Shown here in pieces: positions 46,299 through 56,302 of a stretch of DNA of 64,000 nucleotides (positions are counted from its first letter, which is position 1; each line of letters opens with the position of its first letter). The notes beneath the pieces were generated by a model. That model was not told where the DNA came from. It ran no database searches and saw only the letters and a program-made list of their open reading frames with translations. A program made the translations under genes and the position numbers. The stretch is from Acinetobacter sp. UBA3106 (lineage in GTDB: Bacteria > Pseudomonadota > Gammaproteobacteria > Pseudomonadales > Moraxellaceae). The DNA is taken from assembly GCA_002365595.1 (NCBI GenBank), contig DFAM01000002.1, positions 33,652 through 97,651 on the forward strand. Reading direction: 5' to 3'.

Positions 46299-46988
46299 AT
46301 GCACAAATATAATTTTGATTCAGATGAAACATTTAACTCTATAGAAGACTTTTTAGATAAATGTTGTACTTATTGGAATTTAACGGGTAATCACACTAGA
46401 AATATTTATCAAGCTGAATTTGATGGAGTAGATATTGTTAGTGAACTGAATAATTTACTGCTTAAGTTAAAATCTTCAAAATGTTCGTTACAACAAATTA
46501 CAGGTTATCAAGAATTTGAACTCAGTATCGAGTCGTCATTTTGTTCCGATTATATAGAGAAGATGGAAGATTATAAAGAATGGATATTCGAAAATAGATA
46601 TCAAAGTTTTCAAATGGAGTTTGGTCCATATCCCGTAATGGAGTCTAATAATTTTTGTCCAATTTATACTTTTTTCTTTTCTTTCTTATTAGATACTCAA
46701 GATAATTATAAGATTAAAGCTTTTTCTTTTGATGCATTATTAGCTTGTGTTCGTGATTTTGATGACTATAAAAATGGTATAGATTGGAAAGATATGACCG
46801 ATCATTTACCGAAAAACTTCATAGATCACGAGCATGAAATGTTTGATGAAATTTTACGTATTGGGCGACAACCTATTATTGAAATTCTAATTTTAAGCCT
46901 AAGATGTCTTGAGAATGATTATGCTGCTATGAAGTACATTAAGAGTCGAGAGTTTGCTAAAAAACTGATGCTAGACTTCAAGTTATGA
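46299..46988 (+). CDS. unknown protein, paralogue 1 of a tandem pair
   Basis: A 229-residue acidic, aromatic-rich soluble protein of unknown family. It aligns along its length with the next gene: TGNHTRNIYQ, ITGYQEFELSIE, YTFFFSFLLDTQDNYKIKAF and LPKNFIDHEHEMF all have near-identical counterparts. Base composition is clearly more AT-rich than the core genes around. It shows no signal peptide, membrane helix or catalytic motif. Small acidic duplicated genes of this kind are often immunity proteins of toxin systems, but no toxin lies in the window, so that is only a hypothesis. Confidence 0.65.
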   Translation: MHKYNFDSDETFNSIEDFLDKCCTYWNLTGNHTRNIYQAEFDGVDIVSELNNLLLKLKSSKCSLQQITGYQEFELSIESSFCSDYIEKMEDYKEWIFENRYQSFQMEFGPYPVMESNNFCPIYTFFFSFLLDTQDNYKIKAFSFDALLACVRDFDDYKNGIDWKDMTDHLPKNFIDHEHEMFDEILRIGRQPIIEILILSLRCLENDYAAMKYIKSREFAKKLMLDFKL

Positions 46989-47240
46989 GCAATAGCTGCA
47001 TGCATAGGAGTAGGATAAATGCAAGAATTGTATATACATCAACTGCCAATAAGGCGAATTGAAAATATACGTATGAGGGTAGTAGTTGATTAATTCGAAT
47101 TCTCCTAAAAGTCACTTAAAGAGTAATCCCAAAAGTCAGCATAACAGCCAGTATTAAAAACTATTCATGTTCATACTTAAACTTAAGCAGTTAGTGCATT
47201 TATAAAGTCAATCTGCAAAATTAAATTAAAAGGATTAAAA

Positions 47241-47921
47241 ATGATTGATGTTATTTTTGATAAAGATGAAATATATGAAAGCGTTAATCATTTTTTAGAT
47301 AGGTCTCAGGTTTGTCGTAATTTTACAGGTGAACATACTAGAACAATATATCAATCAAAAGTTGATGACAATATTAATCTTCGAGAGGGATTAAATAGAG
47401 CAATAATGAATTTAGATCAAGTTAATCCTCCTTTGACCCATATTATGGGATATAAGGGGTTTGAACTGATTCTAGAACAAAATTTTAATGAAAGTTACCA
47501 AGAAAACTTGATTCTGTTTAAGAACAGTGAAGCCAATAATAAATATGAAAATTTTCAGCTTGAAATTGAATGTAATTTTGTAGATGAAAAATTATTAGGT
47601 GAAAGCTTATATACTTTCTTCTTTGCATTTTTATTGGATACTCAAGATAATTATAAGATTAAAGCATTTTCATTTCATGCATCATTAGATTGTGTTAGAG
47701 AATATGAGGATTTTCAGTGGATGTTGTGGCAGGAGGAGCCTGATTATTTGCCTAAAGATTTTATGAACTATGAAAAAGAGACATTTAATCAGATTTTATA
47801 TATGTCCAAAGATTATTGGAATTCTATGTTGAATGCAGTATTAATCGCATTAGGGGTGGCACCATCAGAGATTAATTCTGAAATAGGTATATATAAAAAA
47901 TCAGAAAGTTTTTATGCTTAG
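47241..47921 (+). CDS. unknown protein, paralogue 2 of a tandem pair
   Basis: A 226-residue protein homologous to the gene at 46299. Shared blocks include FTGEHTRTIYQ, IMGYKGFELILE, YTFFFAFLLDTQDNYKIK and YLPKDFMNYEKETF. The core LDTQDNYKIKAFSF is identical in the two proteins; the middle and the C-terminus have diverged strongly. AAAAGGATTAAAA lies before the ATG. The C-terminal tail differs, as expected if the two proteins recognise different partners. The function is unknown; the low GC content suggests acquisition. Confidence 0.65.
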   Translation: MIDVIFDKDEIYESVNHFLDRSQVCRNFTGEHTRTIYQSKVDDNINLREGLNRAIMNLDQVNPPLTHIMGYKGFELILEQNFNESYQENLILFKNSEANNKYENFQLEIECNFVDEKLLGESLYTFFFAFLLDTQDNYKIKAFSFHASLDCVREYEDFQWMLWQEEPDYLPKDFMNYEKETFNQILYMSKDYWNSMLNAVLIALGVAPSEINSEIGIYKKSESFYA

Positions 47922-47933
47922 TTTTTGTTAAAT

Positions 47934-48563
47934 CTATTGTGTTAAATTGGAAATATAATTTGCAATTTCAGTAACATCATCCGTCTGTAACTTTTCACGC
48001 ATTTTTAAAAACTGCTTTTCGTCTATGTCATAGATTTTAAGAGAAAGCAGTTTTTCAATATCTTCGTGTGGAAAACGGTATTTAATAATTTTTGCAGGTA
48101 CGCCACCCACAACCGCATAAGGTGGCACATCTTTGGTGACGACTGCGCCTGTTGCGACTACGGCACCTTCACCCAACTTTACGCCTTGCATAATCATGGC
48201 ACGAGAGCCAATCCAGCAGCCATCGCCAATAACGGTATTGCCAGCAGGCACAAAGCTACGTGTATCAAACGGGAAGGCTGAAATCCAGTCAGTACGGTGC
48301 AATTGGTTGCCACCCATCATAATCACGCATTCAGCGCCGAAACAGACGAAATTACCGATATAGAGCTGATCAATTGGTTTCTCAGGCGTGGCAGGCTTAT
48401 CATGTAAATAACGCACCACACAACGCTCAAAACCTTGATCCCAATAGGCTGAGTAGTAAGAATAATTCCCTTTGATATGAATGTTCGGATTCTTCACCGT
48501 TTTCGAGATGAACTCGAACTCACACCAGTGATTGACAGGAGAATTAATTAACTTTTCAGACAT
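47934..48563 (-). CDS. CatB-related O-acetyltransferase (hexapeptide repeat)
   Basis: A 209-residue left-handed beta-helix acetyltransferase of the xenobiotic / CatB type. [15 protein letters not shown], the catalytic-His region [13 protein letters not shown] and hexapeptide turns ([23 protein letters not shown]) are visible. Members acetylate chloramphenicol, streptogramins or sugars with acetyl-CoA; activity on a drug cannot be inferred from the sequence. It ends 12 bases from the convergent paralogue-2 gene, at the edge of the accessory patch. Confidence 0.88.
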   Translation of the reverse strand: MSEKLINSPVNHWCEFEFISKTVKNPNIHIKGNYSYYSAYWDQGFERCVVRYLHDKPATPEKPIDQLYIGNFVCFGAECVIMMGGNQLHRTDWISAFPFDTRSFVPAGNTVIGDGCWIGSRAMIMQGVKLGEGAVVATGAVVTKDVPPYAVVGGVPAKIIKYRFPHEDIEKLLSLKIYDIDEKQFLKMREKLQTDDVTEIANYISNLTQ

Positions 48564-48675
48564 AAGGAAGCTATAACAGCAAGGAATGCGCCATTATACC
48601 GAATTGCGATTCAAGCTGAATCAACAATCTCAAATCGGCCAGTGAACCGGATGCCAAAGCATCTGCTGATCTGAG

Positions 48676-49071
48676 TTAAGCACTACGAGGAATACGGGCA
48701 ATCACTTTAATTTCAAAATCAAAACCAGCCAGCCAGGTCACGCCAATGGCCGTCCAGTTAGGATAAGGCTTTTCTGTAAATACCTGACTTTTCACTTTCA
48801 TGATGCTTTCGAACTGCCGTTCTGGATCGGTGTGAAAGGTGGTGACATCGACAATATCATCGAAGCTGCAACCCGCAGCTGTTAATGTTGCAGCCAAGTT
48901 TTCAAAAGCTCGCTCTACCTGTTTCTCGAAATCAGGTTCAGGCGAGCCATCTTCACGGCTACCGACCTGACCCGATACAAACAGTAAATCTTCCGATTTG
49001 ATTGCAGCAGAGTAACCATGTTGTTCATATAGGGCATGGCGGTCTTGGGGGAATATTGCAGTTCTGGTCAT
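48676..49071 (-). CDS. RidA/YjgF-family protein
   Basis: A 131-residue RidA-family protein, trimeric enzymes that hydrolyse reactive imines and enamines. Family landmarks are YSAAIKSEDLLFVSGQVGSREDG, FENLAATLTAAGCSFDDIVDVTTF and a C-terminal KVIARIP. The length is normal. It is divergently transcribed from a TetR gene with two palindromic sites between them, so it is probably repressed by that regulator. The exact substrate is unknown. Confidence 0.85.
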   Translation of the reverse strand: MTRTAIFPQDRHALYEQHGYSAAIKSEDLLFVSGQVGSREDGSPEPDFEKQVERAFENLAATLTAAGCSFDDIVDVTTFHTDPERQFESIMKVKSQVFTEKPYPNWTAIGVTWLAGFDFEIKVIARIPRSA

Positions 49072-49127
49072 GTCTAATCTCTTTCAATATCTGATTTAAA
49101 AGTTGAATTAAAAACAGCTTAACTTTC

Positions 49128-49144
49128 ACATACGTCTCGTATGT
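49128..49144. promoter_or_regulatory. palindromic operator 1 in the ridA-tetR gap
   Basis: ACATACG, three bases, CGTATGT: a perfect palindrome that shares its core with operator 2. Confidence 0.75.
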
Positions 49145-49150
49145 AAATAT

Positions 49151-49177
49151 AATTGACATACGGTACGTATGTCAATT
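49151..49177. promoter_or_regulatory. palindromic operator 2 in the ridA-tetR gap
   Basis: AATTGACATACG and CGTATGTCAATT, separated by GTA, form a 27-base perfect palindrome. Its centre is 28 bases from that of operator 1, with the same ACATACG core. It is probably the main TetR-family site controlling both divergent genes. Confidence 0.8.
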
Positions 49178-49209
49178 AAAATTTTTGCGATGATTAGGTG
49201 ATGAAATCA

Positions 49210-49803
49210 ATGTCTGTTCGTGAACAAAAGATGGCGGAAACCCGCAAGAAACTGATAGAAGTGGCACGTCGTGCGTTTGCTGAATATGGCTATGCAGACA
49301 CTTCGATGGATAAGCTTACGGCAGAAGCAGGGCTGACCCGTGGAGCGCTGTATCACCATTTTGGGGATAAAAAGGGCTTATTTGCTGCAGTAGTCGACCA
49401 GATCGATTCGGAAATGGCTTCATCTGCCCAGCAGCAGCTTGATCAGCCAGATGATCTTTGGGAAGGATTGATGCTTGAAGGGCAAACCTATATTGAAAAT
49501 GCCTTAAATCCGGAATTTCAGCGCATTGTGCTGCGTGATGGACCTGCCGTGCTGGCTGATCCTGCACATTGGCCAAGCCAAAATAAATGTTTGCAGTCTA
49601 CCCGTGACTGTGTGGAACAATTATTAGCATTAGACCGAATCAAAGCTGTAGATCCTGAAGCAGCTGCGGTATTTTTAAATGGTGCCGCCATGAATGCAGC
49701 ACTCTGGGTCGCCTCTAGTCAGCATCCTGAAAAAGTTCTTCCACAGGCTTTGCATGCATTTAATTTATTTGCATCGGGATTTTTAAAAGAAACACGGGGA
49801 TAA
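49210..49803 (+). CDS. TetR-family transcriptional regulator
   Basis: A 197-residue repressor. The N-terminal helix-turn-helix has the family form: RKKLIEVARRAFAEYGYADTSM, LTAEAGLTRGALYHHFGDKKGLF. The C-terminal ligand domain is all-helical. Of three possible starts (GTG 49198, ATG 49201, ATG 49210), the last has an AGGTGA ribosome site at good distance and begins MSVREQKMAETRK. It probably controls itself and the RidA gene through the palindromes at 49128-49177. The inducer is unknown. Confidence 0.88.
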   Translation: MSVREQKMAETRKKLIEVARRAFAEYGYADTSMDKLTAEAGLTRGALYHHFGDKKGLFAAVVDQIDSEMASSAQQQLDQPDDLWEGLMLEGQTYIENALNPEFQRIVLRDGPAVLADPAHWPSQNKCLQSTRDCVEQLLALDRIKAVDPEAAAVFLNGAAMNAALWVASSQHPEKVLPQALHAFNLFASGFLKETRG

Positions 49804-49828
49804 TCTGTGGCTATCAGTAGGCTGAATA

Positions 49829-49856
49829 TAAAAAACCCCTCATTCGAGGGGTTCCT
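49829..49856 (-). terminator. intrinsic terminator of greA
   Basis: AACCCCTC / GAGGGGTT arms have an A-run on the left that is a T-run on the minus strand, about 22 bases after the greA stop codon. It may also serve the TetR gene, less efficiently. Confidence 0.82.
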
Positions 49857-49878
49857 TAAAGTCGAAAATATCTAAAAA

Positions 49879-50355
49879 TTAGATGTATTCAACTTTAGCA
49901 ATTTCATATTCAACTTCACCGTTTGGTGTATTGATTTTCACTTCATCGCCTTCATTTTTGCCCAAAAGACCGCGTGCGATCGGAGAGTTCACAGAGATCT
50001 TGTTGATCTTAAAGTCTGCTTCGTCATCACCTACGATTTTATAGGTCTTTTGCTCTTCAGTATCCAGGTTTTCAATGGTCACTGTCACACCAAAAACCAC
50101 ACGGCCATTTTGCTCTAATTCTTTGACATCAATCACCTGGCAAGCGCCCAGTTTACCTTCGATATCCTGAATACGACCTTCACAGAAACCCTGCTGCTCA
50201 CGCGCTGCGTGATACTCTGCATTTTCTTTCAAGTCCCCATGTTCACGCGCTTCTGCAATTGCGGCAGTAATACGTGGACGGTCAATACTTTTTAGTTGAT
50301 GTAATTCTTTCTCTAAGGCAATTTTGCCTTCAGGAGTCATAGGATAACGTTGCAT
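49879..50355 (-). CDS. greA: transcript cleavage factor GreA
   Basis: A 158-residue factor that enters the RNA polymerase secondary channel and rescues backtracked complexes. The N-terminal coiled coil ([18 protein letters not shown]) carries the acidic tip [15 protein letters not shown], and the C-terminal domain has [17 protein letters not shown]. The length is standard. It lies about 93 bases downstream of carB, but a terminator stands between them, so it is largely expressed on its own. Confidence 0.96.
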   Translation of the reverse strand: MQRYPMTPEGKIALEKELHQLKSIDRPRITAAIAEAREHGDLKENAEYHAAREQQGFCEGRIQDIEGKLGACQVIDVKELEQNGRVVFGVTVTIENLDTEEQKTYKIVGDDEADFKINKISVNSPIARGLLGKNEGDEVKINTPNGEVEYEIAKVEYI

Positions 50356-50401
50356 TGTTGTCCCTCTAAGTTGATTTTAAAAAAAATACAGGGTTAGAAA
50401 T

Positions 50402-50435
50402 AAAAAAAGCCCGCCACCGATAGGTGACGGGACTT
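50402..50435 (-). terminator. intrinsic terminator after carB
   Basis: CCCGTCACC / GGTGGCGGG on the minus strand, with one G-T pair, is followed by a T-run. Confidence 0.85.
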
Positions 50436-50448
50436 ATCGGTAACTTAA

Positions 50449-53400
50449 TTAACCTTTAGTAAGGTCTTGCAAACGATATACATCCATTGGCAATTTAATT
50501 GCTAAAGCTTGGCATACTGCATCCGCACCATTCAATGTAGTTGTGTTATACACTTTACCTTGAAGGGCTGAACGACGGATCGAGAATGAATCTTCTTGTG
50601 CCTTTTTACCTTCAGTCGTGTTAATCACAAGGTGAATTTCGCCGTTTTTAATACGGTCCACGATGTTTGGACGACCTTCAGTTACTTTATTGACACGTTC
50701 ACATTCAAGACCAGCCTCGCTAATCATCTTAAATGTACCATCAGTTGCAAGAATCTTGAAGCCTAGATCAATCAATTGTTTCGCGATACCCGCCGCACGT
50801 GGTTTATCAGAATCACGTACAGAGATAAATGCGTGTTTGATTTCACCTTCAGTTGGAAGACCCGGTAAACGTTCGTTCGCACCTAGAACAGCTTTATAGA
50901 ATGCTTCACCGAATGTTTTACCAACACCCATGACTTCACCAGTCGATTTCATCTCAGGGCCAAGGATCGGGTCAACACCAGGGAACTTGTTGAAAGGGAA
51001 CACAGCTTCTTTGACAGAGAAGTGTTGAGGGATAATCTCGGTCGTGAAGCCTTGCGACTCAAGAGATTGACCCGCCATACAACGGGCAGCAACTTTTGCT
51101 AAAGATTCACCGATACACTTAGAAACGAACGGTACAGTACGTGATGCACGTGGGTTCACTTCCAGGATGTAAACGTCTTCGCCTTTAACCGCAAACTGAA
51201 CGTTCATGAGACCAATCACGCCAAGTTCTTTTGCCATCGCAATTGTTTGACGACGCATTTCGTCCTGAATCTCTTTAGATAGAGAGTAAGGAGGAATTGA
51301 ACATGCTGAGTCACCTGAGTGAATACCTGCTTGTTCAATATGCTGCATGATACCGCCAATCACCACGTCTTTACCGTCAGATACGCAGTCTACGTCAACT
51401 TCGATTGCATCATCCAGGAAGCGGTCAAGAAGAACAGGCGCTTCGTTTGATGCTTGAACCGCATCACGTAAGTAGCGTTTTAATTCTTCGTCGTTGTACA
51501 CGATTTCCATTGCACGACCACCAAGCACGTAAGAAGGACGTACAACAAGCGGATAGCCAACTTTAGCCGCTTCCGCCATACCTTCTTCAGCAGATTTTAC
51601 GATGCTGTTGTTTGGCTGACGAAGTTGTAGACGTTGAATCATTTGCTGGAAACGTTCACGGTCTTCTGCACGGTCAATTGCATCAGGTGATGTACCGATA
51701 ATTGGTGCACCGGCTTCTTCTAAAGCGCGAGCCAATTTTAAAGGTGTTTGACCACCGTACTGAACGATAATGCCTTTAGGCTTCTCGATACGCACGATTT
51801 CGAGTACATCTTCAAGTGTAATTGGTTCGAAGTACAAACGGTCAGATGTATCGTAATCCGTAGAAACTGTTTCAGGGTTACAGTTCACCATGATGGTTTC
51901 ATAGCCGTCTTCACGCATTGCAAGGGCAGCGTGTACACAGCAGTAATCGAACTCGATCCCTTGACCGATACGGTTAGGACCGCCACCAATCACCATGATC
52001 TTGTCACGGGTTGAAGGGTTTGCTTCACATTCTTCATCGTAAGTTGAGTACATGTAGGCTGTATCAGATTCGAATTCTGCAGCGCATGTATCGACACGTT
52101 TGTAAACTGGAGTTACGCCCAAGTTCCAACGGTGTTTACGGAATTGCTTTTGTGAAATGCCCATCAAGTCTGCAATACGAAGATCTGATAAACCTTTACG
52201 TTTGAATGAACGGATGTTGTCGGCATTTAAATCACCAAAACCTAAAGTTTTGATCTGGTTTTCAGTTTTGATGATGTCTTCGATCTGGATCAAGAACCAA
52301 CGGTCGATATTGGTTGCAGCGAACACTTCGTCTAAAGTAAAACCGTGACGGAATGCATCGCCTACGTACCAAATACGCTCAGGACCTGGAACTTTAAGCT
52401 CTTGTAAGATCTTCTCACGAGCACCTTCAGCGCCAACTTCAATTTTTTCGTCAAAACCAGAAGCGCCAACTTCAAGACCACGAAGGGCTTTTTGTACAGA
52501 TTCCTGGAAGTTACGGCCAATCGCCATCACTTCACCTACAGATTTCATCTGTGTGGTTAAAGTCGCATCAGCTTGCGGGAATTTCTCGAAGTTAAAACGA
52601 GGAATCTTGGTAACAACGTAGTCAATTGCAGGTTCAAACGATGCAGGAGTTGTACCGCCAGTGATGTCGTTTTTCAACTCATCAAGGGTATAACCTACAG
52701 CCAATTTCGCAGCAATTTTTGCAATCGGGAAACCGGTTGCTTTAGATGCCAATGCAGATGAGCGAGAAACACGTGGGTTCATCTCGATCACGACCATACG
52801 GCCGTCTTTCGGGTTAATACCGAACTGAACGTTTGAACCACCCGTTTCTACGCCAATTTCACGTAGTACCGCTAAAGAAGCGTTACGTAGTAACTGGAAT
52901 TCTTTATCCGTCAATGTTTGCGCAGGAGCAACAGTGATTGAGTCACCTGTATGTACGCCCATTGGGTCAAAGTTTTCAATGGTACATACAATGATACAGT
53001 TGTCGTTTTTGTCACGAACAACTTCCATTTCGTACTCTTTCCAACCAATTAAAGATTCATCGATCAATAATTGTTTGGTTGGAGAAAGATCGAAACCGCG
53101 TTCACAAATTTCAATGAATTCCTCGCGGTTGTATGCGATACCGCCGCCTGAACCACCCATGGTGAATGATGGACGGATAATCACAGGGAAGCCGAAACGT
53201 GCTTGAATTTCTAACGCTTGTTCCATGGACTCAGCAATGTCAGCTTTTGGACATTCAAGACCAATTTTACGCATTGCCTGGTCGAAGAGTTTACGGTCTT
53301 CAGCTTTTTCGATTGCTTCTTTGGTCGCACCGATTAATTCAACATTGAATTTTTCTAAAATGCCGTGCTCATCAAGGGCAAGGGCACAGTTCAATGCAGT

Positions 53401-53679
53401 TTGACCACCCATTGTCGGAAGAACTGCGTCTGGGCGTTCTTTCTCAATGATTGCAGCTACAGTTTGCCAAGTGATTGGCTCGATGTAAGTTGCGTCTGCC
53501 ATCGCAGGGTCAGTCATAATGGTCGCTGGGTTAGAGTTCACCAAAATAACACGGTAGCCTTCTTCACGAAGCGCTTTACATGCTTGAGCACCTGAGTAGT
53601 CAAACTCACATGCTTGACCGATGACGATCGGACCAGCACCAATGATCAAGATGCTTTTAATGTCAGTACGTTTAGCCAT
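50449..53679 (-). CDS. carB: carbamoyl-phosphate synthase large subunit
   Basis: Makes carbamoyl phosphate for arginine and pyrimidine synthesis. The 1076-residue protein has two ATP-grasp halves, each with a typical glycine loop (GSGGGIAYN and [10 protein letters not shown]), the [16 protein letters not shown] and [16 protein letters not shown] metal-binding blocks, an oligomerisation domain between, and a C-terminal allosteric domain (from about 935) with [13 protein letters not shown]. The length is full. It lies 13 bases after carA, in one operon. Confidence 0.98.
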   Translation of the reverse strand: MAKRTDIKSILIIGAGPIVIGQACEFDYSGAQACKALREEGYRVILVNSNPATIMTDPAMADATYIEPITWQTVAAIIEKERPDAVLPTMGGQTALNCALALDEHGILEKFNVELIGATKEAIEKAEDRKLFDQAMRKIGLECPKADIAESMEQALEIQARFGFPVIIRPSFTMGGSGGGIAYNREEFIEICERGFDLSPTKQLLIDESLIGWKEYEMEVVRDKNDNCIIVCTIENFDPMGVHTGDSITVAPAQTLTDKEFQLLRNASLAVLREIGVETGGSNVQFGINPKDGRMVVIEMNPRVSRSSALASKATGFPIAKIAAKLAVGYTLDELKNDITGGTTPASFEPAIDYVVTKIPRFNFEKFPQADATLTTQMKSVGEVMAIGRNFQESVQKALRGLEVGASGFDEKIEVGAEGAREKILQELKVPGPERIWYVGDAFRHGFTLDEVFAATNIDRWFLIQIEDIIKTENQIKTLGFGDLNADNIRSFKRKGLSDLRIADLMGISQKQFRKHRWNLGVTPVYKRVDTCAAEFESDTAYMYSTYDEECEANPSTRDKIMVIGGGPNRIGQGIEFDYCCVHAALAMREDGYETIMVNCNPETVSTDYDTSDRLYFEPITLEDVLEIVRIEKPKGIIVQYGGQTPLKLARALEEAGAPIIGTSPDAIDRAEDRERFQQMIQRLQLRQPNNSIVKSAEEGMAEAAKVGYPLVVRPSYVLGGRAMEIVYNDEELKRYLRDAVQASNEAPVLLDRFLDDAIEVDVDCVSDGKDVVIGGIMQHIEQAGIHSGDSACSIPPYSLSKEIQDEMRRQTIAMAKELGVIGLMNVQFAVKGEDVYILEVNPRASRTVPFVSKCIGESLAKVAARCMAGQSLESQGFTTEIIPQHFSVKEAVFPFNKFPGVDPILGPEMKSTGEVMGVGKTFGEAFYKAVLGANERLPGLPTEGEIKHAFISVRDSDKPRAAGIAKQLIDLGFKILATDGTFKMISEAGLECERVNKVTEGRPNIVDRIKNGEIHLVINTTEGKKAQEDSFSIRRSALQGKVYNTTTLNGADAVCQALAIKLPMDVYRLQDLTKG

Positions 53680-53692
53680 GATGCTTCCTTAA

Positions 53693-54835
53693 TTACTTCT
53701 TAGATGCTTCGATAAGTTCGATGAAATGATCGAACAGTGGTGCGCAGTCATGTGGACCAGGGCTTGCTTCAGGGTGACCCTGGAAGCTGAACGCAGGTTT
53801 GTCTGTACGATGAATACCTTGGTTGGTGCCATCAAACAGTGAGCGATGCGTTACACGCAACACATCAGGCAGTTTGCTTTCATCGACTGCGAAGCCATGG
53901 TTTTGAGAAGTAATCATCACTGTACCATTGTCAAGATTTTGTACAGGATGGTTGGCACCGTGGTGACCGTGAGGCATTTTCACAGTCTTAGCACCGCTTG
54001 CAAGCGCAAGAATTTGGTGACCCAGGCAAATACCGAATAAAGGTATATTGCGAGCGTCTTCTACAATAGTTTTTACAGCTTCAATTGCATAGTCACATGC
54101 AGCTGGATCGCCAGGACCGTTCGATAAGAACACGCCATCTGGATTCAACGCAAGAACGTCAGCAGCAGGAGTTTGCGCAGGCACAACAGTCAATTTACAA
54201 CCGCGGTCTGCGAGCATACGTAAGATGTTGGTTTTGACACCGTAATCGTATGCAACAACGTGGAATTTAAGTTCTGGTTGAGAGAAGCCTTGGCCTAGAG
54301 TCCATGAACCTTCAGTCCATTCAAAACCTTCAGGATCGCAGCATTCTTTTGCAAGGTCTAAACCATTTAAACCGCCGAATGCGCGTGCTTTAGCTAAAGC
54401 TTCTTCTTCAGTGATGTTTTCGCCTGCAAGGATACAACCGTTTTGTGCACCTTTTGATCGCAGAATACGCGTTAATTTACGTGTATCGATGTCTGCGATA
54501 GCTACAACATTGTGTTGGTTAAGATAATCACTTAGTGATTGTTCAGCACGGAAGTTGCTATGCAATAAAGGCAGATCACGAATGATCAATCCGTTAGCCC
54601 ATACTTTATGAATTCGACCTGACTCAGCGTCTTCATCATTACAACCTGTATTACCAATATGTGGATAAGTTAGGGTGACAAGTTGTTGTGCATAACTCGG
54701 GTCAGTCAAAATTTCTTGATAGCCAGTCATGGCAGTGTTGAAAACGACTTCACCAGTCGTACTACCCGATGCGCCAATTGAAGTACCTTTAAAAATAGTA
54801 CCATCGGCAAGGGCTAAAATTGCTGGGGTGCTCAA
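53693..54835 (-). CDS. carA: carbamoyl-phosphate synthase small subunit
   Basis: The 380-residue glutaminase subunit that supplies ammonia to CarB. The N-terminal small-subunit domain ([17 protein letters not shown]) is followed by a class I amidotransferase domain with the catalytic Cys in FGICLGHQ and the His-Glu pair in HPEASPGP. The CAGGAGC ribosome site is well placed. A promoter-like pair at 54945-54973 and nested hairpins in the leader precede it, suggesting attenuation control. Confidence 0.97.
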   Translation of the reverse strand: MSTPAILALADGTIFKGTSIGASGSTTGEVVFNTAMTGYQEILTDPSYAQQLVTLTYPHIGNTGCNDEDAESGRIHKVWANGLIIRDLPLLHSNFRAEQSLSDYLNQHNVVAIADIDTRKLTRILRSKGAQNGCILAGENITEEEALAKARAFGGLNGLDLAKECCDPEGFEWTEGSWTLGQGFSQPELKFHVVAYDYGVKTNILRMLADRGCKLTVVPAQTPAADVLALNPDGVFLSNGPGDPAACDYAIEAVKTIVEDARNIPLFGICLGHQILALASGAKTVKMPHGHHGANHPVQNLDNGTVMITSQNHGFAVDESKLPDVLRVTHRSLFDGTNQGIHRTDKPAFSFQGHPEASPGPHDCAPLFDHFIELIEASKK

Positions 54836-54867
54836 ACCAAAGCTCCTGAAATTTAGGCTGTAAAAAA

Positions 54868-54928
54868 GCGAGAAGACGAAAAAAAAGGAAGGCTATTATA
54901 AAACCTACCCTCCCTATGTCTGCTCGCT
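54868..54928 (-). promoter_or_regulatory. nested attenuator-like hairpins in the carAB leader
   Basis: On the minus strand the outer arms AGCGAGCAGAC and GTCTTCTCGCT pair in 10 of 11 positions and run into six T. Within them, GGGAGG and CCTTCC pair and run into eight T. Both have intrinsic-terminator form and lie ahead of carA. Confidence 0.6.
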
Positions 54929-54944
54929 TGAACTTAACACGGCA

Positions 54945-54973
54945 TTATACGCAGAAAGGCCCTCGAAGTCCAA
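54945..54973 (-). promoter_or_regulatory. candidate carAB promoter
   Basis: On the minus strand, TTGGAC and TATAAT have a 17-base spacer. Transcription would begin near 54938, giving a leader of about 100 nt that includes the nested hairpins. Confidence 0.6.
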
Positions 54974-55146
54974 CGGCTTTAAAGCAAAACTGTAAGATAA
55001 ATACCTTGCTTTTTGACGGAAAGTCTGTTTGTGCAGCTGTGTATATAAAATGTAAGCAAATTAGAATTGTCTAACAAATCAAAACTTAAATTTTATCAAA
55101 ACGGAATACGCTAGGGTTTTCATGCAATAACTATAGGAAAAAGATC

Positions 55147-55620
55147 ATGACAATAGAACAAAAGCCAGTAAAAGCAAAAACCGCTTTAAAAGAGGTGGTC
55201 GCAGAAGGTGTAGATAAGTTGCAGCACGCATCTAAAGATGCACAGCAAAAAGTGACAGAAGCAGTAACAGAGTCAACTGAAAATGTAAAAGTTGAAGCGA
55301 AGGAGGTACAAGCAAATGTTCAAGAGCAAATTCAAAGTTTAAAAGAAGACCTTTTTCAGCGTATTGAAACCATTAAAAAACAACTCAACTTTTCCCAAAA
55401 AGATTTAACTGAATTAAAGGAATTCATTAAATCGGAATTCAATGCAGTAATTGAAGATTTATCGAAACTTGGCAAAGAGTTGAAAGACGATGTCAGCCAA
55501 ATTTCAGTTAAACATAAAGATCATTTGGCTGAAACTTTAAAACGCTCTAAAGAACATACTTTAGATGTGTGGAAAAAAGTGTCAGTGAAGTCAGATAATG
55601 AACCTACTTTAAAAAGCTGA
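55147..55620 (+). CDS. coiled-coil, phasin / apolipoprotein-like protein
   Basis: A 157-residue, highly charged, Lys/Glu/Gln-rich protein without Cys or signal peptide. Amphipathic 11- and 7-residue periodicity over the first 75 residues (KDAQQKVTEAVTESTENVKV) recalls LEA, apolipoprotein A1/E-like and phasin proteins, and a second helix pair follows from about 80. No enzymatic motif is present. It may coat a surface or protect under stress, but this is inferred from composition. AGGAAAAAG lies before the ATG, and a long terminator follows. Confidence 0.65.
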   Translation: MTIEQKPVKAKTALKEVVAEGVDKLQHASKDAQQKVTEAVTESTENVKVEAKEVQANVQEQIQSLKEDLFQRIETIKKQLNFSQKDLTELKEFIKSEFNAVIEDLSKLGKELKDDVSQISVKHKDHLAETLKRSKEHTLDVWKKVSVKSDNEPTLKS

Positions 55621-55693
55621 TCTATAGGTAGAGTAGTCTATCTATAGGGTGTCGAGGAAGGACGCTATGTTGATTTTCCTCAGGTACACATTG

Positions 55694-55738
55694 AAGCAAT
55701 AAAAAAGTGAGGTACTTTGCCTCACTTTTTTATTGCTT
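55694..55738. terminator. bidirectional terminator with a 19-base perfect stem
   Basis: The inverted repeat has 19-base arms (inner part GTGAGG / CCTCAC) and a seven-base loop, including A and T runs within the arms. It lies between convergent genes and is unusually long. Confidence 0.9.
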
Positions 55739-55753
55739 GAACTTTGCTATATC

Positions 55754-56293
55754 TTAAAACTGATGTAGCCAATCACGTTTGTTATGAAAGTCTGCATTTG
55801 GACTGCTGTGTTGCATCGCATAGTATTGTTCACCTTGCGAAGTTTTAAGTACTGCAGTTAAGCCCAGGAATAAATCCGACCATTGCAATTTGTGCTTTAA
55901 CATAAACTCGCTCAAATCTAGGCTCACATTTAAACCATAATGTGTGCGTTTGAGCTGATTAAGTTCAATATCATAAGCTGTTTGCGGCGGCATATCTTCT
56001 GGATAGCGATATTCTTCAAACTGATATACTTGCCACGCCTGGGAAGGAGAGAGGTTAATTTCACGATAGAAATCCTCTCCTTGTACACCTAAAAAAATTT
56101 CAAAACAGGTATGTTCCCACAAGAAATCTTGACGAGGGTGCTCTTGAACCATTTCAGGCCATTGCATGAGCTGATTGGGATCGCGTAACCAAAAGCCAAT
56201 ATTCAAATTATATGGACTTTGCTGTTCAACCGCAGCAACCAGGGAGATTGATTGAAAGCGGCGATCAAAAGCGCTGAGTTCGTAACTGGCCAT
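55754..56293 (-). CDS. DOMON-like domain protein
   Basis: A 179-residue soluble protein of the bacterial DOMON-like family. The conserved core LWEHTCFEIFLGVQGED followed by YREINLSPSQAWQVYQF and a late AVLKTSQGEQYYAMQH is visible. The beta-sandwich resembles sugar- or heme-binding domains; no ligand is known. It lies nine bases after yhbY on the same strand, so the two are probably one transcript. Confidence 0.82.
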   Translation of the reverse strand: MASYELSAFDRRFQSISLVAAVEQQSPYNLNIGFWLRDPNQLMQWPEMVQEHPRQDFLWEHTCFEIFLGVQGEDFYREINLSPSQAWQVYQFEEYRYPEDMPPQTAYDIELNQLKRTHYGLNVSLDLSEFMLKHKLQWSDLFLGLTAVLKTSQGEQYYAMQHSSPNADFHNKRDWLHQF

Positions 56294-56302
56294 GAAATCT
56301 AC

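Noticed and set aside
47934..48563. Chloramphenicol resistance gene
   Set aside because: The family includes CatB enzymes, but many members act on other acceptors; drug activity cannot be inferred.
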